Positions 1 to 9,052 are shown, numbered from the stretch's first letter. The stretch: DNA of 64,000 nucleotides from JAWSVE01 sp050633885 (GCA_050633885.1 JBOEHK010000005.1:372001-436000), one strand, 5' to 3'. Numbers and translations are program-made. The notes: generated by a model not told the origin, from the sequence alone.

Positions 1-630
1 GGAAACGGCGCTTATCGCATTGATGATCGCTTACATTTAGGTGTGGGCTATGGAACTGATTCGTCTAAGCGCTTATCGGCTAATGTTAACTTACGATTTG
101 AGGGAGAAAATCTTGGCGGTCACCGAATACGTGCTAGAACAGCATTGACATACCGCCCTATCGATCGGTTGACGACAGAATTTATTGCCGATTACCGCAT
201 TAGAGATGGCTGGTTGCTGCATCAAACCGGGAAAGAAATGACGACGTTTAATGCTGAAGATTGGAAATTAAAATGGAATTTTGATTTCTTTTTTACTGCA
301 CGCCAACAACTCCGCGCGTCTTTTCAATGGATTGGTATACGCGCTTACGAAAAAGATTTTTATCAAATACCTAACAAGCCCGGTGAGCTAATTCAAGTCA
401 ACAAATTACCAGGAGCCGACACTGATGACTTTGAAATTTCAAATTTGAATTTTCAAATTCGTTATCGATGGGAAATCGCTCCGATGTCTGACTTATTTGT
501 TGTGTATACCAAAAATGGTTACATTACGGATGAATACACGGAAGATTTTCAGGAGATGGCAGAGAATGCTTATCACAAACCTGTCTCCGAACAGCTTGTC
601 ATAAAATTACGCTATCGATTGGGTAGCTAG
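1..630 (+). CDS. C-terminal part of DUF5916-type outer-membrane protein (5' truncated by window)
   Basis: The frame is open from base 1 to the TAG at 628-630, so only the last ~209 residues are visible. They alternate polar and hydrophobic residues in long strands with many aromatics, and end in the beta-barrel-like strand VIKLRYRLG. Near the end the stretch FQIRYRWEIAPMSDLFVVYTK resembles the closing segment of DUF5916 proteins, which carry an N-terminal CBM9-like domain and a C-terminal barrel; the N-terminal part lies outside the window. Family assignment is by recognition. The barrel end is seen; any carbohydrate role is not shown. The next gene starts within 25 bp. Confidence 0.6.
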   Translation, partial: GNGAYRIDDRLHLGVGYGTDSSKRLSANVNLRFEGENLGGHRIRARTALTYRPIDRLTTEFIADYRIRDGWLLHQTGKEMTTFNAEDWKLKWNFDFFFTARQQLRASFQWIGIRAYEKDFYQIPNKPGELIQVNKLPGADTDDFEISNLNFQIRYRWEIAPMSDLFVVYTKNGYITDEYTEDFQEMAENAYHKPVSEQLVIKLRYRLGS

Positions 631-653
631 ACCAATAGGTGAGTGTTTTCGAA

Positions 654-908
654 ATGAATCGCGATATTATTGTAAAAGTAAAACAAGATTTTCAAGGCAG
701 TGAAGAAAATATCGCGCTGAATCATTTGAATAGTATTACCCTTGAACATGTGATGGCTAAATCTCAAACAAACTTAGACAATACTTGGCATGCAATACTG
801 CACCTCAGTCAAGGGGATATTAAAGAACTCATCAGATTGACCCAGTGTGCCAAGCGAGATTTTCGTGATGTTATTTACTGGGCTATTTCCTGTGATACGC
901 TAAAATAA
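654..908 (+). CDS. Small hypothetical protein (84 aa)
   Basis: No family recognised. A soluble protein with alternating charged and hydrophobic residues, no signal peptide and no membrane segment. It contains three Cys in the C-terminal third. I chose the ATG at 654 because AGGTGAG at 637-643 sits 10 bp upstream; a GTG at 639 in the same frame is possible. It follows the barrel gene by 23 bp and may be co-transcribed with it. Confidence 0.5.
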   Translation: MNRDIIVKVKQDFQGSEENIALNHLNSITLEHVMAKSQTNLDNTWHAILHLSQGDIKELIRLTQCAKRDFRDVIYWAISCDTLK

Positions 909-1078
909 CTTTTAAAAATCCAAAATAGCTTGCCACACATGCTATCGAATTTTGCGTGTACTTGTGGTTGAATAGACTACGTTTTTCTTTCTCCTTTCTG
1001 AGTTATTCATCATTCAGTGCGAAACTAATCCTATAAAAATCCATACTATAAAAATTAAACACCACAGGAGCTACCAAA

Positions 1079-2146
1079 ATGAAAATAAAAACAGGCCTTT
1101 GGCTTGCGACGACAGTTACAACTATCGTTGCAGCTTCACTAACCATAATTGGTTGTACATCATCAACAGAATCAATGAACAAGTCACTCGACATGCCCCC
1201 AAAACAGTTAACGCAAAAGATAGAAGGTTTGTCGTGTCAAACGCCTCCGGTGCAACACTGCCCTGATGAAAATTGCCCGAGTGAACTTATTGTGGCAACA
1301 GGTGAAGTTGTTGACCCTGTCACAGGTCGTAAATTTTTCCTCGACTATCCTTGTGATTTAAAACCCGGAGAGAAGGTGACCTTTGTTCTTAACCTTCATG
1401 GTGGCGGCTCATATGGCGGCTGGCAAAGGCATTACTTTCCAATCATGGATTTTAAAGACGAGTACCGATTGGTAATCGCAACACCTAATGCACCTCCTCG
1501 CTTCTGGGCTCCAAATGATGATGGCCATTTACAAAATATTGTTAGTATGGTGAATAACCATTTTGGCGAAGATAATATTAAAGGCTTTTGGTTAGCAGGG
1601 CACTCACAAGGCGGGATGACGTCACGTCGTATTGTTTGCACCAATTTTTTTGTAGACAAAGTAGACGGTTTTTTAAGCTTGTCTGGCGGTCGTATTGGTC
1701 CAACACCGCCAATAGCTCAAGGTTTTTTTCCTCAACCAGATGGGACTGGTGCTGCACGACCAAGACCCCGTCCACGCATGCTGAACAACCCTGAACTTCC
1801 TTCATGTGATTTTTCACATATTTATGCAACCGGCGAGCATGAAATCAGCGGCCCTGTTCCAGATACATCACCTTGGGCAGAAAAATATCACTGTGATGCA
1901 AAAGTCATACGCCCCGAAATTACTGACACTAAAGCGGGTTATGTTTTTGATTCGACAAGACAAGACCCAGCAACAAAAGCATGGGGAAGATTACCTAAAG
2001 GCGGAAAAGCAGTGATTTCTATTTTTCCAAATTGTGATGACGGAAGAATTGTAGCGGATGTAGTTCGGGTCGATAAAGGACATACTGAAGGACTAGAACC
2101 TAACATCACGGAAGAAATTATAAAGCTGATGTTATCTGCACAATAA
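1079..2146 (+). CDS. Lipoprotein alpha/beta hydrolase, PHB-depolymerase/LpqC-like
   Basis: Probably an esterase anchored in the envelope. Residues 1-25 form a lipoprotein signal ending in the lipobox IIGC (Cys26). The LNLHGGG segment is the oxyanion-hole motif of polyhydroxybutyrate depolymerase/feruloyl esterase-like hydrolases, and GHSQGG is the nucleophile elbow with the catalytic Ser. A late GHTEGL supplies a candidate catalytic His. Several Cys (SCQTPPVQHC, DENCPSE, FPNCDD) suggest disulfides, in keeping with export. The ATG has AGGAG about 9 bp upstream. The real substrate cannot be told from sequence. Confidence 0.75.
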   Translation: MKIKTGLWLATTVTTIVAASLTIIGCTSSTESMNKSLDMPPKQLTQKIEGLSCQTPPVQHCPDENCPSELIVATGEVVDPVTGRKFFLDYPCDLKPGEKVTFVLNLHGGGSYGGWQRHYFPIMDFKDEYRLVIATPNAPPRFWAPNDDGHLQNIVSMVNNHFGEDNIKGFWLAGHSQGGMTSRRIVCTNFFVDKVDGFLSLSGGRIGPTPPIAQGFFPQPDGTGAARPRPRPRMLNNPELPSCDFSHIYATGEHEISGPVPDTSPWAEKYHCDAKVIRPEITDTKAGYVFDSTRQDPATKAWGRLPKGGKAVISIFPNCDDGRIVADVVRVDKGHTEGLEPNITEEIIKLMLSAQ

Positions 2147-2162
2147 AATACACTTTTGTTTT

Positions 2163-2196
2163 AAAAAATAGCGGGATACTCTCCAGCTATTTTTTT
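2163..2196 (+). terminator. Rho-independent terminator after the lipoprotein hydrolase
   Basis: AAAAAATAGC at 2163-2172 pairs with GCTATTTTTTT at 2186-2196 around a 13-base loop. The right arm is itself a T run. It lies 17 bp after the hydrolase stop and before the DUF1499 gene, so the latter likely has its own promoter. Confidence 0.65.
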
Positions 2197-2221
2197 AATT
2201 GTTTCTAAAAAAGGCTTTTAT

Positions 2222-3028
2222 ATGTCTAACCACAATGCCGATAGTTCAAATCGCTTAACCAACCGATTAAAAATAATTATGTTGCTTGCGTTTCTCACTG
2301 GCGTCGGCATGGGGATCACCGCCTTGGCTGCACCACTCGGTGTCTGGGTAAACGCTTGGGATTTTAGAAAAGGCTTTAGTCTTTTACGATTGACAAATAA
2401 TTCGGGCCATTGGGTCGCTCTCGGCATACTAACAACCACTTTTATCATTATGGTTATTGCTGTCGTTACTAAAAGCCAAGGAAAATTTAAATTCGCATTG
2501 CTGGGGTTGCTAGGCACATTATTTTCCATACTTGCTTTTTATGTCCCTGAATCTTTTCGACCGCCGGAAAATGTCAATATACCTCCGATACATGACATCA
2601 CAACAGATACTAATAATCCTGTTGAATTTGTGGAAGTATTAAAACTTCGTGGTGATAAAACAAATACTGTTGTCTACGGAGGGTCTCCGAATATGACCCC
2701 AGAAAAATTGGCAGAGTTACAAGCAGCGGCTTACCCCGATATTAAACCGCAAACTTATAACAAATCCAGTGATATGATTTTTCAACGTGCTCTTTCAACA
2801 GCTCAAGATTTGCATTGGGAAATCGTCAATCAAGATCAAACAAAGGGAATCATCGAAGCTACCGACACGACTTTTTGGTTTCGCTTTAAAGACGACATTG
2901 CCATTAAGATCACACAAGATGGCAACAAAACGATTCTGAATGCACGATCTTTATCTCGCGTCGGCATCAGTGATGTCGGTAAAAATGCCGCTAGACTTCG
3001 AGAATTTTTTGAAAAAATGGCAGAATAA
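2222..3028 (+). CDS. DUF1499 family membrane protein
   Basis: 268 residues. The N-terminal half has about three hydrophobic membrane segments (roughly residues 19-40, 60-80 and 85-105). The C-terminal half matches the DUF1499 domain: a YPDIKP entry, the FQRALSTAQDLHWEI helix, and the TTFWFRFKDDIAIKI strand pair followed by the LSRVGISDVGKNAARLREF signature. Function of the family is unknown. The last two sense codons and stop lie inside a perfect inverted repeat shared with the convergent cytochrome gene. Confidence 0.8.
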   Translation: MSNHNADSSNRLTNRLKIIMLLAFLTGVGMGITALAAPLGVWVNAWDFRKGFSLLRLTNNSGHWVALGILTTTFIIMVIAVVTKSQGKFKFALLGLLGTLFSILAFYVPESFRPPENVNIPPIHDITTDTNNPVEFVEVLKLRGDKTNTVVYGGSPNMTPEKLAELQAAAYPDIKPQTYNKSSDMIFQRALSTAQDLHWEIVNQDQTKGIIEATDTTFWFRFKDDIAIKITQDGNKTILNARSLSRVGISDVGKNAARLREFFEKMAE

Positions 3029-3057
3029 TTTACATTAAAATATGTAAATTATTCTGC
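3020..3057. terminator. Perfect 16-bp inverted repeat acting as bidirectional terminator across two stop codons
   Basis: Bases 3020-3035 are the exact reverse complement of 3042-3057, with a 6-base loop. The repeat includes the last codons and stops of both convergent genes, so both proteins end in Ala-Glu. A convergent hairpin at this place is the expected layout of a shared terminator, although the arms are AT-rich and no separate T run follows. Confidence 0.6.
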
Positions 3058-3414
3058 TACTTCCAACCTGTATAACATATATTTTATTGCCTGCCGTATT
3101 TGATCGTCGGTTAGGCTTTCATTTCCACCTTTAGCCGGCATCAATCCAAAGCCATTTGAGGCATGACTGACTAAGGTATCTACATCTTGTGTCACTCGCG
3201 GCCCCCACATCTTTTTATTCCCTAAAATAGGTGCACCATTGATTCCACTGGCATGGCAAGCCTTACAGGTACCTTTTACAATCTCCTCTCCTGCCACAAT
3301 ATCGGGATCTTCTGATTCACAACCCATTAAAAAGACTAGCCCAAGGATTAATCCAAATGCAGCTACAAAACCTAATGGCGTTGATGAATAAGATCTTTTA
3401 CATTCTTCTTTCAT
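3049..3414 (-). CDS. Lipoprotein cytochrome c, class I (c5-like)
   Basis: Electron carrier anchored by lipid. The signal ends in a lipobox with Cys32, and one haem site CKACH lies at residues 50-54. Downstream, GAPILGNKKMWGPR, the GFGLMPAKGGNESLTDDQI stretch with the axial Met, and a closing IKYMLYRL follow the cytochrome c5 pattern. I start at the ATG at 3414 because AGGTGTGG precedes it; a TTG at 3429 is also in frame. It is the last gene of a five- or six-gene redox block on this strand and may pass electrons from the multihaem protein upstream. Confidence 0.85.
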   Translation of the reverse strand: MKEECKRSYSSTPLGFVAAFGLILGLVFLMGCESEDPDIVAGEEIVKGTCKACHASGINGAPILGNKKMWGPRVTQDVDTLVSHASNGFGLMPAKGGNESLTDDQIRQAIKYMLYRLEVAE

Positions 3415-3513
3415 TTCCACACCTACCAATTTTTAGCTTAACAGCCTTAATCAATTAAAAGAGTGTCGACATAAAGAACGTCCCTGTTTTATGTCATTTG
3501 TTTAAAGCGATAT

Positions 3514-4101
3514 TTACAAAGGAACTCGAATAACAACACCACCCATGACTTCGCCAATTTTAAAATCATTTTTGGGGCTATCTTTATGATCGTTGTGACA
3601 TTTTGTACAAGCTTCAGAAACAGCCACATCTGGATACACGGCTGTAAAATAATCCACATCGCCTAACGACTCTGTTCCATAAAAATTTTCACCCGGATTA
3701 TCAGCAATAAATTGCAGCCCTTCTTTTTCCATTTCAGTTCTTGGTGCATTTTGACTATTAATGGGCCATATAGATTGTAATGAATAACTGAATTCATCGG
3801 TGACTTCGGCAACAGCTTCTGCACCGGCTCTAAACATTTGCGCAGGTAATAGTGTCCCATTTTCTATTTCCTTCCAATGTTCGTCAGGTTTTATAGCGCC
3901 CACACCATTGGGCCCAAGGCGCTGCACTACCAGTTTGGTATAATTCGCTCTATCTGCATTCATCACAGCAAACAATGAGTCTGTATAAAGTTTTGGCTCA
4001 ATACCTCCTGAAGATTCCTCTTCACCACACCCGACTAGCAATACCGTTGTAGATAATAATGCAACCGATAGTAACGCGCTGACACATCTTGACTTTTTCA
4101 T
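3514..4101 (-). CDS. DUF3365/Tll0287-like single-haem lipoprotein
   Basis: Lipoprotein signal with Cys25 in LLVGC. The C-terminal part has the haem site CTKCH near residue 172 in the family context YFTAVYPDVAVSEACTKCH, followed by a GEVMGGVVIRVPL end. This is the Tll0287-like (DUF3365) fold: a haem-binding PAS-like domain often used as a redox or gas sensor, or as an electron carrier. It sits between two cytochrome genes, which favours an electron-transfer role here. Which role it has is an inference. Confidence 0.8.
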   Translation of the reverse strand: MKKSRCVSALLSVALLSTTVLLVGCGEEESSGGIEPKLYTDSLFAVMNADRANYTKLVVQRLGPNGVGAIKPDEHWKEIENGTLLPAQMFRAGAEAVAEVTDEFSYSLQSIWPINSQNAPRTEMEKEGLQFIADNPGENFYGTESLGDVDYFTAVYPDVAVSEACTKCHNDHKDSPKNDFKIGEVMGGVVIRVPL

Positions 4102-4122
4102 AACAACTTCCCCTTTATATGT

Positions 4123-4161
4123 AGTAAAAAACAGATAGTAAAAAACAGATAGTAAAAATAG
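4123..4161. repeat. 14-bp direct tandem repeat (2.8 copies)
   Basis: AGTAAAAAACAGAT occurs at 4123-4136 and 4137-4150 exactly, with a partial third copy at 4151-4161. It lies between the multihaem gene and the DUF3365 gene, upstream of the latter's start, where it could alter spacing of control signals. Confidence 0.8.
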
Positions 4162-4172
4162 TTCTCTAATAA

Positions 4173-5531
4173 TTAATTTTCAGTTTCTTTCAAACGATCA
4201 AATGCCATGTCAATTGATCGAATATGTTGTGCAGGAAGCCCATTAAAATTATTGTTTATGAGTACAGGATCTGCTAAAGCATCAATAGAAAATGCCAAGC
4301 CATGACAATTCATACATACGCTTCGAATCATTTTCTCATTCGGTTTTAAATTAAAGTTTTGATTATGCTGAACACGAACAATTTCTTTTCCATCTTCAAC
4401 ATGCGTTTCTCTTGGTAAGTGACAAGTTGCACAACTAACTCCACTACCCGATGGGAGATCACCTGTGTTTTCTTTTTCCCATAGCGAAAAGTGTGTAGAT
4501 TTTTTATAGGACTGGGAATGCTTGTCGTTGTGGCAAGCAAGACACGCATCGACAGCCGCAATCTTAGTTTCAAAAACATGTCCACTATGACAAGTAGTGC
4601 AGCCATGTTTTTTATCTAAAGAATCGTCATTAAAAGTCAATACTTTTGATTCTCTAGGTGTCATAGCATTCATATTTGAATAGATAGAGTTTTCTAATTG
4701 ATTGGATAAACGCATACCGTGCTTGCCACTTAAAAAACCTTCCGCTTCTACTGAATGACAGCTCTGACACTCTGTTAATGAAGGTTGATCGATCCATTGA
4801 TCTTGCGGTTGATGACAACCAGTACAATTCACTCCCATTTTTGCATGATCACTTTGATGCCAATCTGCCAGGGCGATAGCATCCATTTTGTCACTAGGTG
4901 CATCAGCATCGCTTGGTTTAAGCTCGCGAGCACTCAACAACTCCTTATCAATTTTTTTACTCATCGACGTCAATGAAGGAACAATCGGATCTTTTAGCAA
5001 TGCTGGTTTTTTGCCATGTTTAATTAAAAAATCTTCATAGAGTGCTCGATTGTCATGATAATTGTGGCAGCCAGATGTCGCACAAGTCTCAAACTTCATC
5101 TCTTTATGACTAGGCCTATTTTTTTCAATATCTTCATGGCAATAAAAACAGTAGTCTTGTTGAATTGTTAAACCCATCACCAATGTGTTTTCGTTGTCAT
5201 GTTCAGCGTGACAAGTCACGCATAAAGTCGCATCAAGTATCGCAGCTCTATCTGCATTTCTAGGATCAGTAAATTTACTTTTAGGGTGAGAGTCATCGGC
5301 AATGTCTAGATCTTTTCCATGACAATTTACACACGCTTCCTGAATAAGCTCATTACCTCCAAACGCTTCTGTATGACAAGTGCTACATGCCATCTCTATT
5401 TGGTGATGCCCATGGGTTGTTTCACCGATTAGCAACGGTGTTTTATCTTCTGCCCACAGAAATTGGTATGTGTAATATCCTGCCAAACACACTGTAACAA
5501 TCCCCCAGATACCCCATATAAATGCTTTCAA
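4173..5531 (-). CDS. Membrane-anchored undecahaem cytochrome c
   Basis: 452 residues with one N-terminal hydrophobic anchor (about residues 4-24) and a periplasmic multihaem domain. I count ten CXXCH sites (CSTCH, CVNCH, CVTCH, CFYCH, CTGCH, CQSCH, CTTCH, CLACH, CATCH, CMNCH) and one longer CX4CH site (CATSGCH, fifth in order), so up to eleven haems. Many extra His can act as distal ligands. It resembles the cytochrome c3/NapC-NrfH-like multihaem group but is not a clear NrfA, HAO or Otr. The start is a TTG with AGG about 8 bp upstream; no ATG fits. The flavoprotein gene upstream likely feeds it electrons. Confidence 0.8.
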   Translation of the reverse strand: MKAFIWGIWGIVTVCLAGYYTYQFLWAEDKTPLLIGETTHGHHQIEMACSTCHTEAFGGNELIQEACVNCHGKDLDIADDSHPKSKFTDPRNADRAAILDATLCVTCHAEHDNENTLVMGLTIQQDYCFYCHEDIEKNRPSHKEMKFETCATSGCHNYHDNRALYEDFLIKHGKKPALLKDPIVPSLTSMSKKIDKELLSARELKPSDADAPSDKMDAIALADWHQSDHAKMGVNCTGCHQPQDQWIDQPSLTECQSCHSVEAEGFLSGKHGMRLSNQLENSIYSNMNAMTPRESKVLTFNDDSLDKKHGCTTCHSGHVFETKIAAVDACLACHNDKHSQSYKKSTHFSLWEKENTGDLPSGSGVSCATCHLPRETHVEDGKEIVRVQHNQNFNLKPNEKMIRSVCMNCHGLAFSIDALADPVLINNNFNGLPAQHIRSIDMAFDRLKETEN

Positions 5532-5618
5532 AAATAAACCTTGTCTACTTATTTAATAACGTAAAAATTTGTCTCTATCACCCTTTAACTTGGCAATTCC
5601 TCATTACGCAAATGCTCT

Positions 5619-7730
5619 TTAAAAATAATACGAAGATGCTATATGAGCCATGACTAGCACAGGTAAAGGCCAAACCACTAAAAGATGAACCCAAAAACTG
5701 TATTTCTTGATGTGAGCACTTAATGTAGAGTGACGAGAAACAGCGATTGCCATGCCCGCAAACGAGCCAACGGCGGCGGCTAATAAATAATTCACCATCA
5801 ACCAGCGGTTAAGATTTTCTCCAAGGTGAGCACCGGTGTGTGCCAACAGAACACCTAGTGCAATCACACCTAGAATGACATGGACTAATCTCCATCGTGA
5901 AAAATCCCCTAAGAACTTCCAACGCAATCGTTTTCTTAATGATAAGAAAAGTCCCACTAAAGTAATTGATAACAAGCTAAACCCTGTCACTTGTTTATAA
6001 AATTTATCATTCCATAACCAAGCGACTGATTTCACCTGAACTGAGTCGGGTGTTTGAATTCCTGGAAATATAAACAATGCTAATGCAGCTAACAAAGCAA
6101 TAAGACTTGCCAGCAATAACGTTGGCGACAATGAAATAGCGCTATCGAGCTGACGATTTTTTGAAGGCTCTATCTCATGAGCTAATTGCCCATCGATTAA
6201 GTTTTGCAGTAAAGGTTGGCAACTTCCACAAACACCACCAGCGCCACAACTTTCAGTCAGTAACTTAACTTGGTTGTTACCTGCTTTAATTTCCGCCTCA
6301 ACGGTAAGCTTACTGACTAAATTGCACTGACATACAATGGCAGTTTCCGGCCAATTTAAAACATTCTCTTTCGCATCAAAAAGCCATAACTTTCCTGTTA
6401 TTCTGAATAACCACACCTGCCACAAAAAAATATATCGACGCTGGACAAATGCTTCTCTAACTCGCTGAATTTGCGGCCATTCACCAACAGAACAAGCACC
6501 TAGGATTCGCCCTTTTTCTACGACAATTGTTCGGGAATTTTTTTTCAAATCGTTTTTATGTTGCGATTGTTTTTCTTTGCATTTTTTTTGATGAGTAATG
6601 ACTTGTAATCTCGGTCTACGAGGTAAATCAGTCACCTCACCAATACTGCTCACCGCGACATCCATTACTTTTAATTTGGTATAGGGCTGAGTCCCATGGA
6701 ATACTGCACCTCCTCCAGACAAGTTGTCAGCTAAGACAGAAGCCTGCTCTAAACCAGGAGCGACCAGACCATAGATGTGTCCATTAAACTCAGTACACTC
6801 TCCTATTGCATAAATATTGTCGACTGATGTTTTTAAGTGCTCATCGATTACTATTCCACGGTTGAACCTTATACCCGCAGCCAATGCCAATTCAGTATTG
6901 GGTTTAATGCCTGTACACAACACCACTGTGTCGCAATCAATATAACGGCCATGCCTAGTCACAACCGACATCACTCGTCCATCACCTTTTATTTCACCCA
7001 AGCCGTCATCAGTAATGACTGAAATGCCTTGAGAGAGAACCGATTTTAATAATTCTTCAGCGGGGCCTTCGTTTAATTGTCGATTCATCAAGCGGCTGGA
7101 TTGATGAATTAATGTCACTTGTGTATTACTTTGAAACAATCCTTTTGCGGCCTCTAATCCTAATAATCCACCTCCTACAACGATGATGTGTCGTGATCGG
7201 TTAATTCTGGATAATAATTTTTCTGTGTCACGTATATTTCTAAACGTGTAAACCCCATCTAACTCGACCCCTTTAATCTGAGGAATATGTGGTTTAGAGC
7301 CTGTAGCAATGATTAATGTATCGTAAGAAAAGTTTTCGCCTCCAGCATCAACAATCAATTTCTGATCAGTATCGACCGAGACGATATGTGAATTTTGAAA
7401 CGCTATATTAGTATGACTATTCCCTACCACCTCCTTTTCATCGTGAAGACGGATAAATATATCTGGATAATTTATGGTTCCCGCAAGAAGCTGGCTAAGT
7501 TTGATTCGGTCATAGGGTTCGTAGGGCTCTGCTCCGTAAATATTAATAGAACACGGTGTAGACATTCGCTGACTTAATTCTCTTGCACAACGAACACCAA
7601 CCGGTCCTGCACCCACAATAGCAATTTTACGTTTCTGTAAATTAACAGCCGTACCAGTTGCCATATCGACTGAACTATTCTCGATCACACATTCATTGAG
7701 GTTTTTGTTTTCTAGTGTGGACGTTTTCAT
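5619..7730 (-). CDS. NirB-like flavoprotein fused to BFD [2Fe-2S] domain and haem-type membrane domain
   Basis: Three parts. Residues ~34-345 are a pyridine-nucleotide-disulfide oxidoreductase (FAD site GAGPVG at 40-45, NAD site VVGGGLLGLE at 184-193, and the second FAD motif YAIGEC at 307-312) of the NirB/rubredoxin reductase type. Residues ~465-515 are a bacterioferredoxin-ferredoxin-like domain with Cys467, 469, 501 and 504. Residues ~535-703 have several membrane helices with His617, 631, 635, 682 and 696 placed as in cytochrome b or ferric-reductase-like domains. The siroheme half of NirB is absent. The likely job is to move electrons from NAD(P)H to the membrane and on to the multihaem cytochrome; that is inference. 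Confidence 0.75.
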   Translation of the reverse strand: MKTSTLENKNLNECVIENSSVDMATGTAVNLQKRKIAIVGAGPVGVRCARELSQRMSTPCSINIYGAEPYEPYDRIKLSQLLAGTINYPDIFIRLHDEKEVVGNSHTNIAFQNSHIVSVDTDQKLIVDAGGENFSYDTLIIATGSKPHIPQIKGVELDGVYTFRNIRDTEKLLSRINRSRHIIVVGGGLLGLEAAKGLFQSNTQVTLIHQSSRLMNRQLNEGPAEELLKSVLSQGISVITDDGLGEIKGDGRVMSVVTRHGRYIDCDTVVLCTGIKPNTELALAAGIRFNRGIVIDEHLKTSVDNIYAIGECTEFNGHIYGLVAPGLEQASVLADNLSGGGAVFHGTQPYTKLKVMDVAVSSIGEVTDLPRRPRLQVITHQKKCKEKQSQHKNDLKKNSRTIVVEKGRILGACSVGEWPQIQRVREAFVQRRYIFLWQVWLFRITGKLWLFDAKENVLNWPETAIVCQCNLVSKLTVEAEIKAGNNQVKLLTESCGAGGVCGSCQPLLQNLIDGQLAHEIEPSKNRQLDSAISLSPTLLLASLIALLAALALFIFPGIQTPDSVQVKSVAWLWNDKFYKQVTGFSLLSITLVGLFLSLRKRLRWKFLGDFSRWRLVHVILGVIALGVLLAHTGAHLGENLNRWLMVNYLLAAAVGSFAGMAIAVSRHSTLSAHIKKYSFWVHLLVVWPLPVLVMAHIASSYYF

Positions 7731-7988
7731 AATCGATAAATCTAATGACTCTATTTAGAAAATTATGGCTGCAATAAAAACAAAATTAACTGGCTTTATT
7801 TTTATTACAGCAAATCGCTTGCCAATTTATTACCGGATGAAATAAAAGGCTGACGCCCATAAATAATCACAAAAAACGCTACAAATTTGTGCGCTTCTTG
7901 TGAAATTGAATATTTTTTAAATGAAAGGAATGGCTGTCGCTTTATTTCGACTCATAAAAATAAAGACTCACCAAAATGGAACATCGTT

Positions 7989-9011
7989 TTATTTTGTGAT
8001 GAAAGGATCTGAATAGATATTAGAAATCGATGCCCCATTTAGAAAGCAAAGACGCTGAAGTTTTCGCACCAACATTGGAGACCCACAGATAAATACGCAC
8101 CATTCTTGAAGATTTGGATATCGCTCTTTAATAATATCAACGATATCCCCACTCATTATTTCACCTGTATTATTATTTTCTTTTAGGAATTTTAATCCAT
8201 GTAGATTTTTTTCTTTACTGGCGATTAACTGTATTTCTTCGTCCCTCACGACAGGATAATACTGAAAATTATGATTGATTTGATCGATTTGAAATAATTC
8301 GTCTGACAAGTAGTGATCTTTCTGGGTTTTCTCGCCGACAAATAAATGTATATTCTCTTCATGCTTTTCCTTCAGGGCTTCTTTTGCTATGCCGTATAAC
8401 GGAGCTAGACCAGTGCCCACTCCTAACAACAATAAAGGTCTGTGCTTCATCCCGCGTTCATAGCTGCAATGACCCAGAGGCTGGCTAACTTTTATGTGTT
8501 GCCCAACACTGACGTGATCGTGCAACCATTGGCTGACCTCTCCCTTTTCATGGCGCTTGATGTGAAACTCTAAGAATCCTTCTTCATCAAGACTGGCTAT
8601 AGAGTAAGGCCTACCCTTTTTTTCATCTTTCCAAAGGGTTGCATATTGTCCTGGGAGCCACTCTACTTTTGCTTTTATTCTTAGAATAAGGATATCTTCT
8701 GACACCAATACATGCGCAACTACGACGGCTTCTATTACATTTGCATTATCTGCAGGTTTTATTGACAGCGAAGAAAGCGGTTTTAATTGACAAGCTAGTG
8801 CTAAATTTTGTTTTTTTTGATTCTCTTTTAATCCAAACTGAGAGACTTCAGGAATATCACCTTCTGTAATTTTAACCAAACATGTTTGGCATATTCCATT
8901 ACAGCAACTATGCGGCAACTCAATATTATTTCTCAATGCTGCTTCTAGGAAGGTTTCTCCTAGATTTAATGCAATACACTCATCTTCATATTTAACGGTA
9001 ACCGTGCTCAT
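7989..9011 (-). CDS. [2Fe-2S] ferredoxin-flavin reductase (CDP-6-deoxy/NqrF/oxygenase-reductase type)
   Basis: N-terminal plant-type ferredoxin with Cys36 or 37, Cys41, Cys44 and Cys74, followed by an FAD domain (GRPYSIAS) and a NAD domain (GVGTGLAPLYGIA; terminal FICGSPMLVRKLQ). This is the three-domain layout of single-component reductases that serve oxygenases, deoxysugar enzymes or globins. It lies between the NirB-like flavoprotein and the truncated haemoglobin on the same strand, so it is a good candidate for keeping the globin reduced. That partnership is inferred from position only. Confidence 0.8.
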   Translation of the reverse strand: MSTVTVKYEDECIALNLGETFLEAALRNNIELPHSCCNGICQTCLVKITEGDIPEVSQFGLKENQKKQNLALACQLKPLSSLSIKPADNANVIEAVVVAHVLVSEDILILRIKAKVEWLPGQYATLWKDEKKGRPYSIASLDEEGFLEFHIKRHEKGEVSQWLHDHVSVGQHIKVSQPLGHCSYERGMKHRPLLLLGVGTGLAPLYGIAKEALKEKHEENIHLFVGEKTQKDHYLSDELFQIDQINHNFQYYPVVRDEEIQLIASKEKNLHGLKFLKENNNTGEIMSGDIVDIIKERYPNLQEWCVFICGSPMLVRKLQRLCFLNGASISNIYSDPFITK

Positions 9012-9052
9012 AGTTTTATATTTTCGATAGTTCTTTTAAAACACATACAGAT

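Noticed and set aside
1432..1829. Minus-strand open frames within the lipoprotein hydrolase gene
   Set aside because: They are antisense shadows of a well-supported gene with signal peptide and catalytic motif.
3468..3495. Terminator-like arms GACATAAA / TTTATGTC between the cytochrome and DUF3365 genes
   Set aside because: Only eight AT-rich pairs with a 12-base loop and no T run; not convincing.
7731..7988. FNR/DNR or NsrR site in the space between the flavoprotein and ferredoxin-reductase genes
   Set aside because: I searched for TTGAT-N4-ATCAA and for the NsrR palindrome by eye and found no good match.
4173..9011. An assimilatory or dissimilatory nitrite reductase (NirBD, NrfA)
   Set aside because: The siroheme domain and NirD are missing, and the multihaem protein lacks the NrfA CXXCK site.
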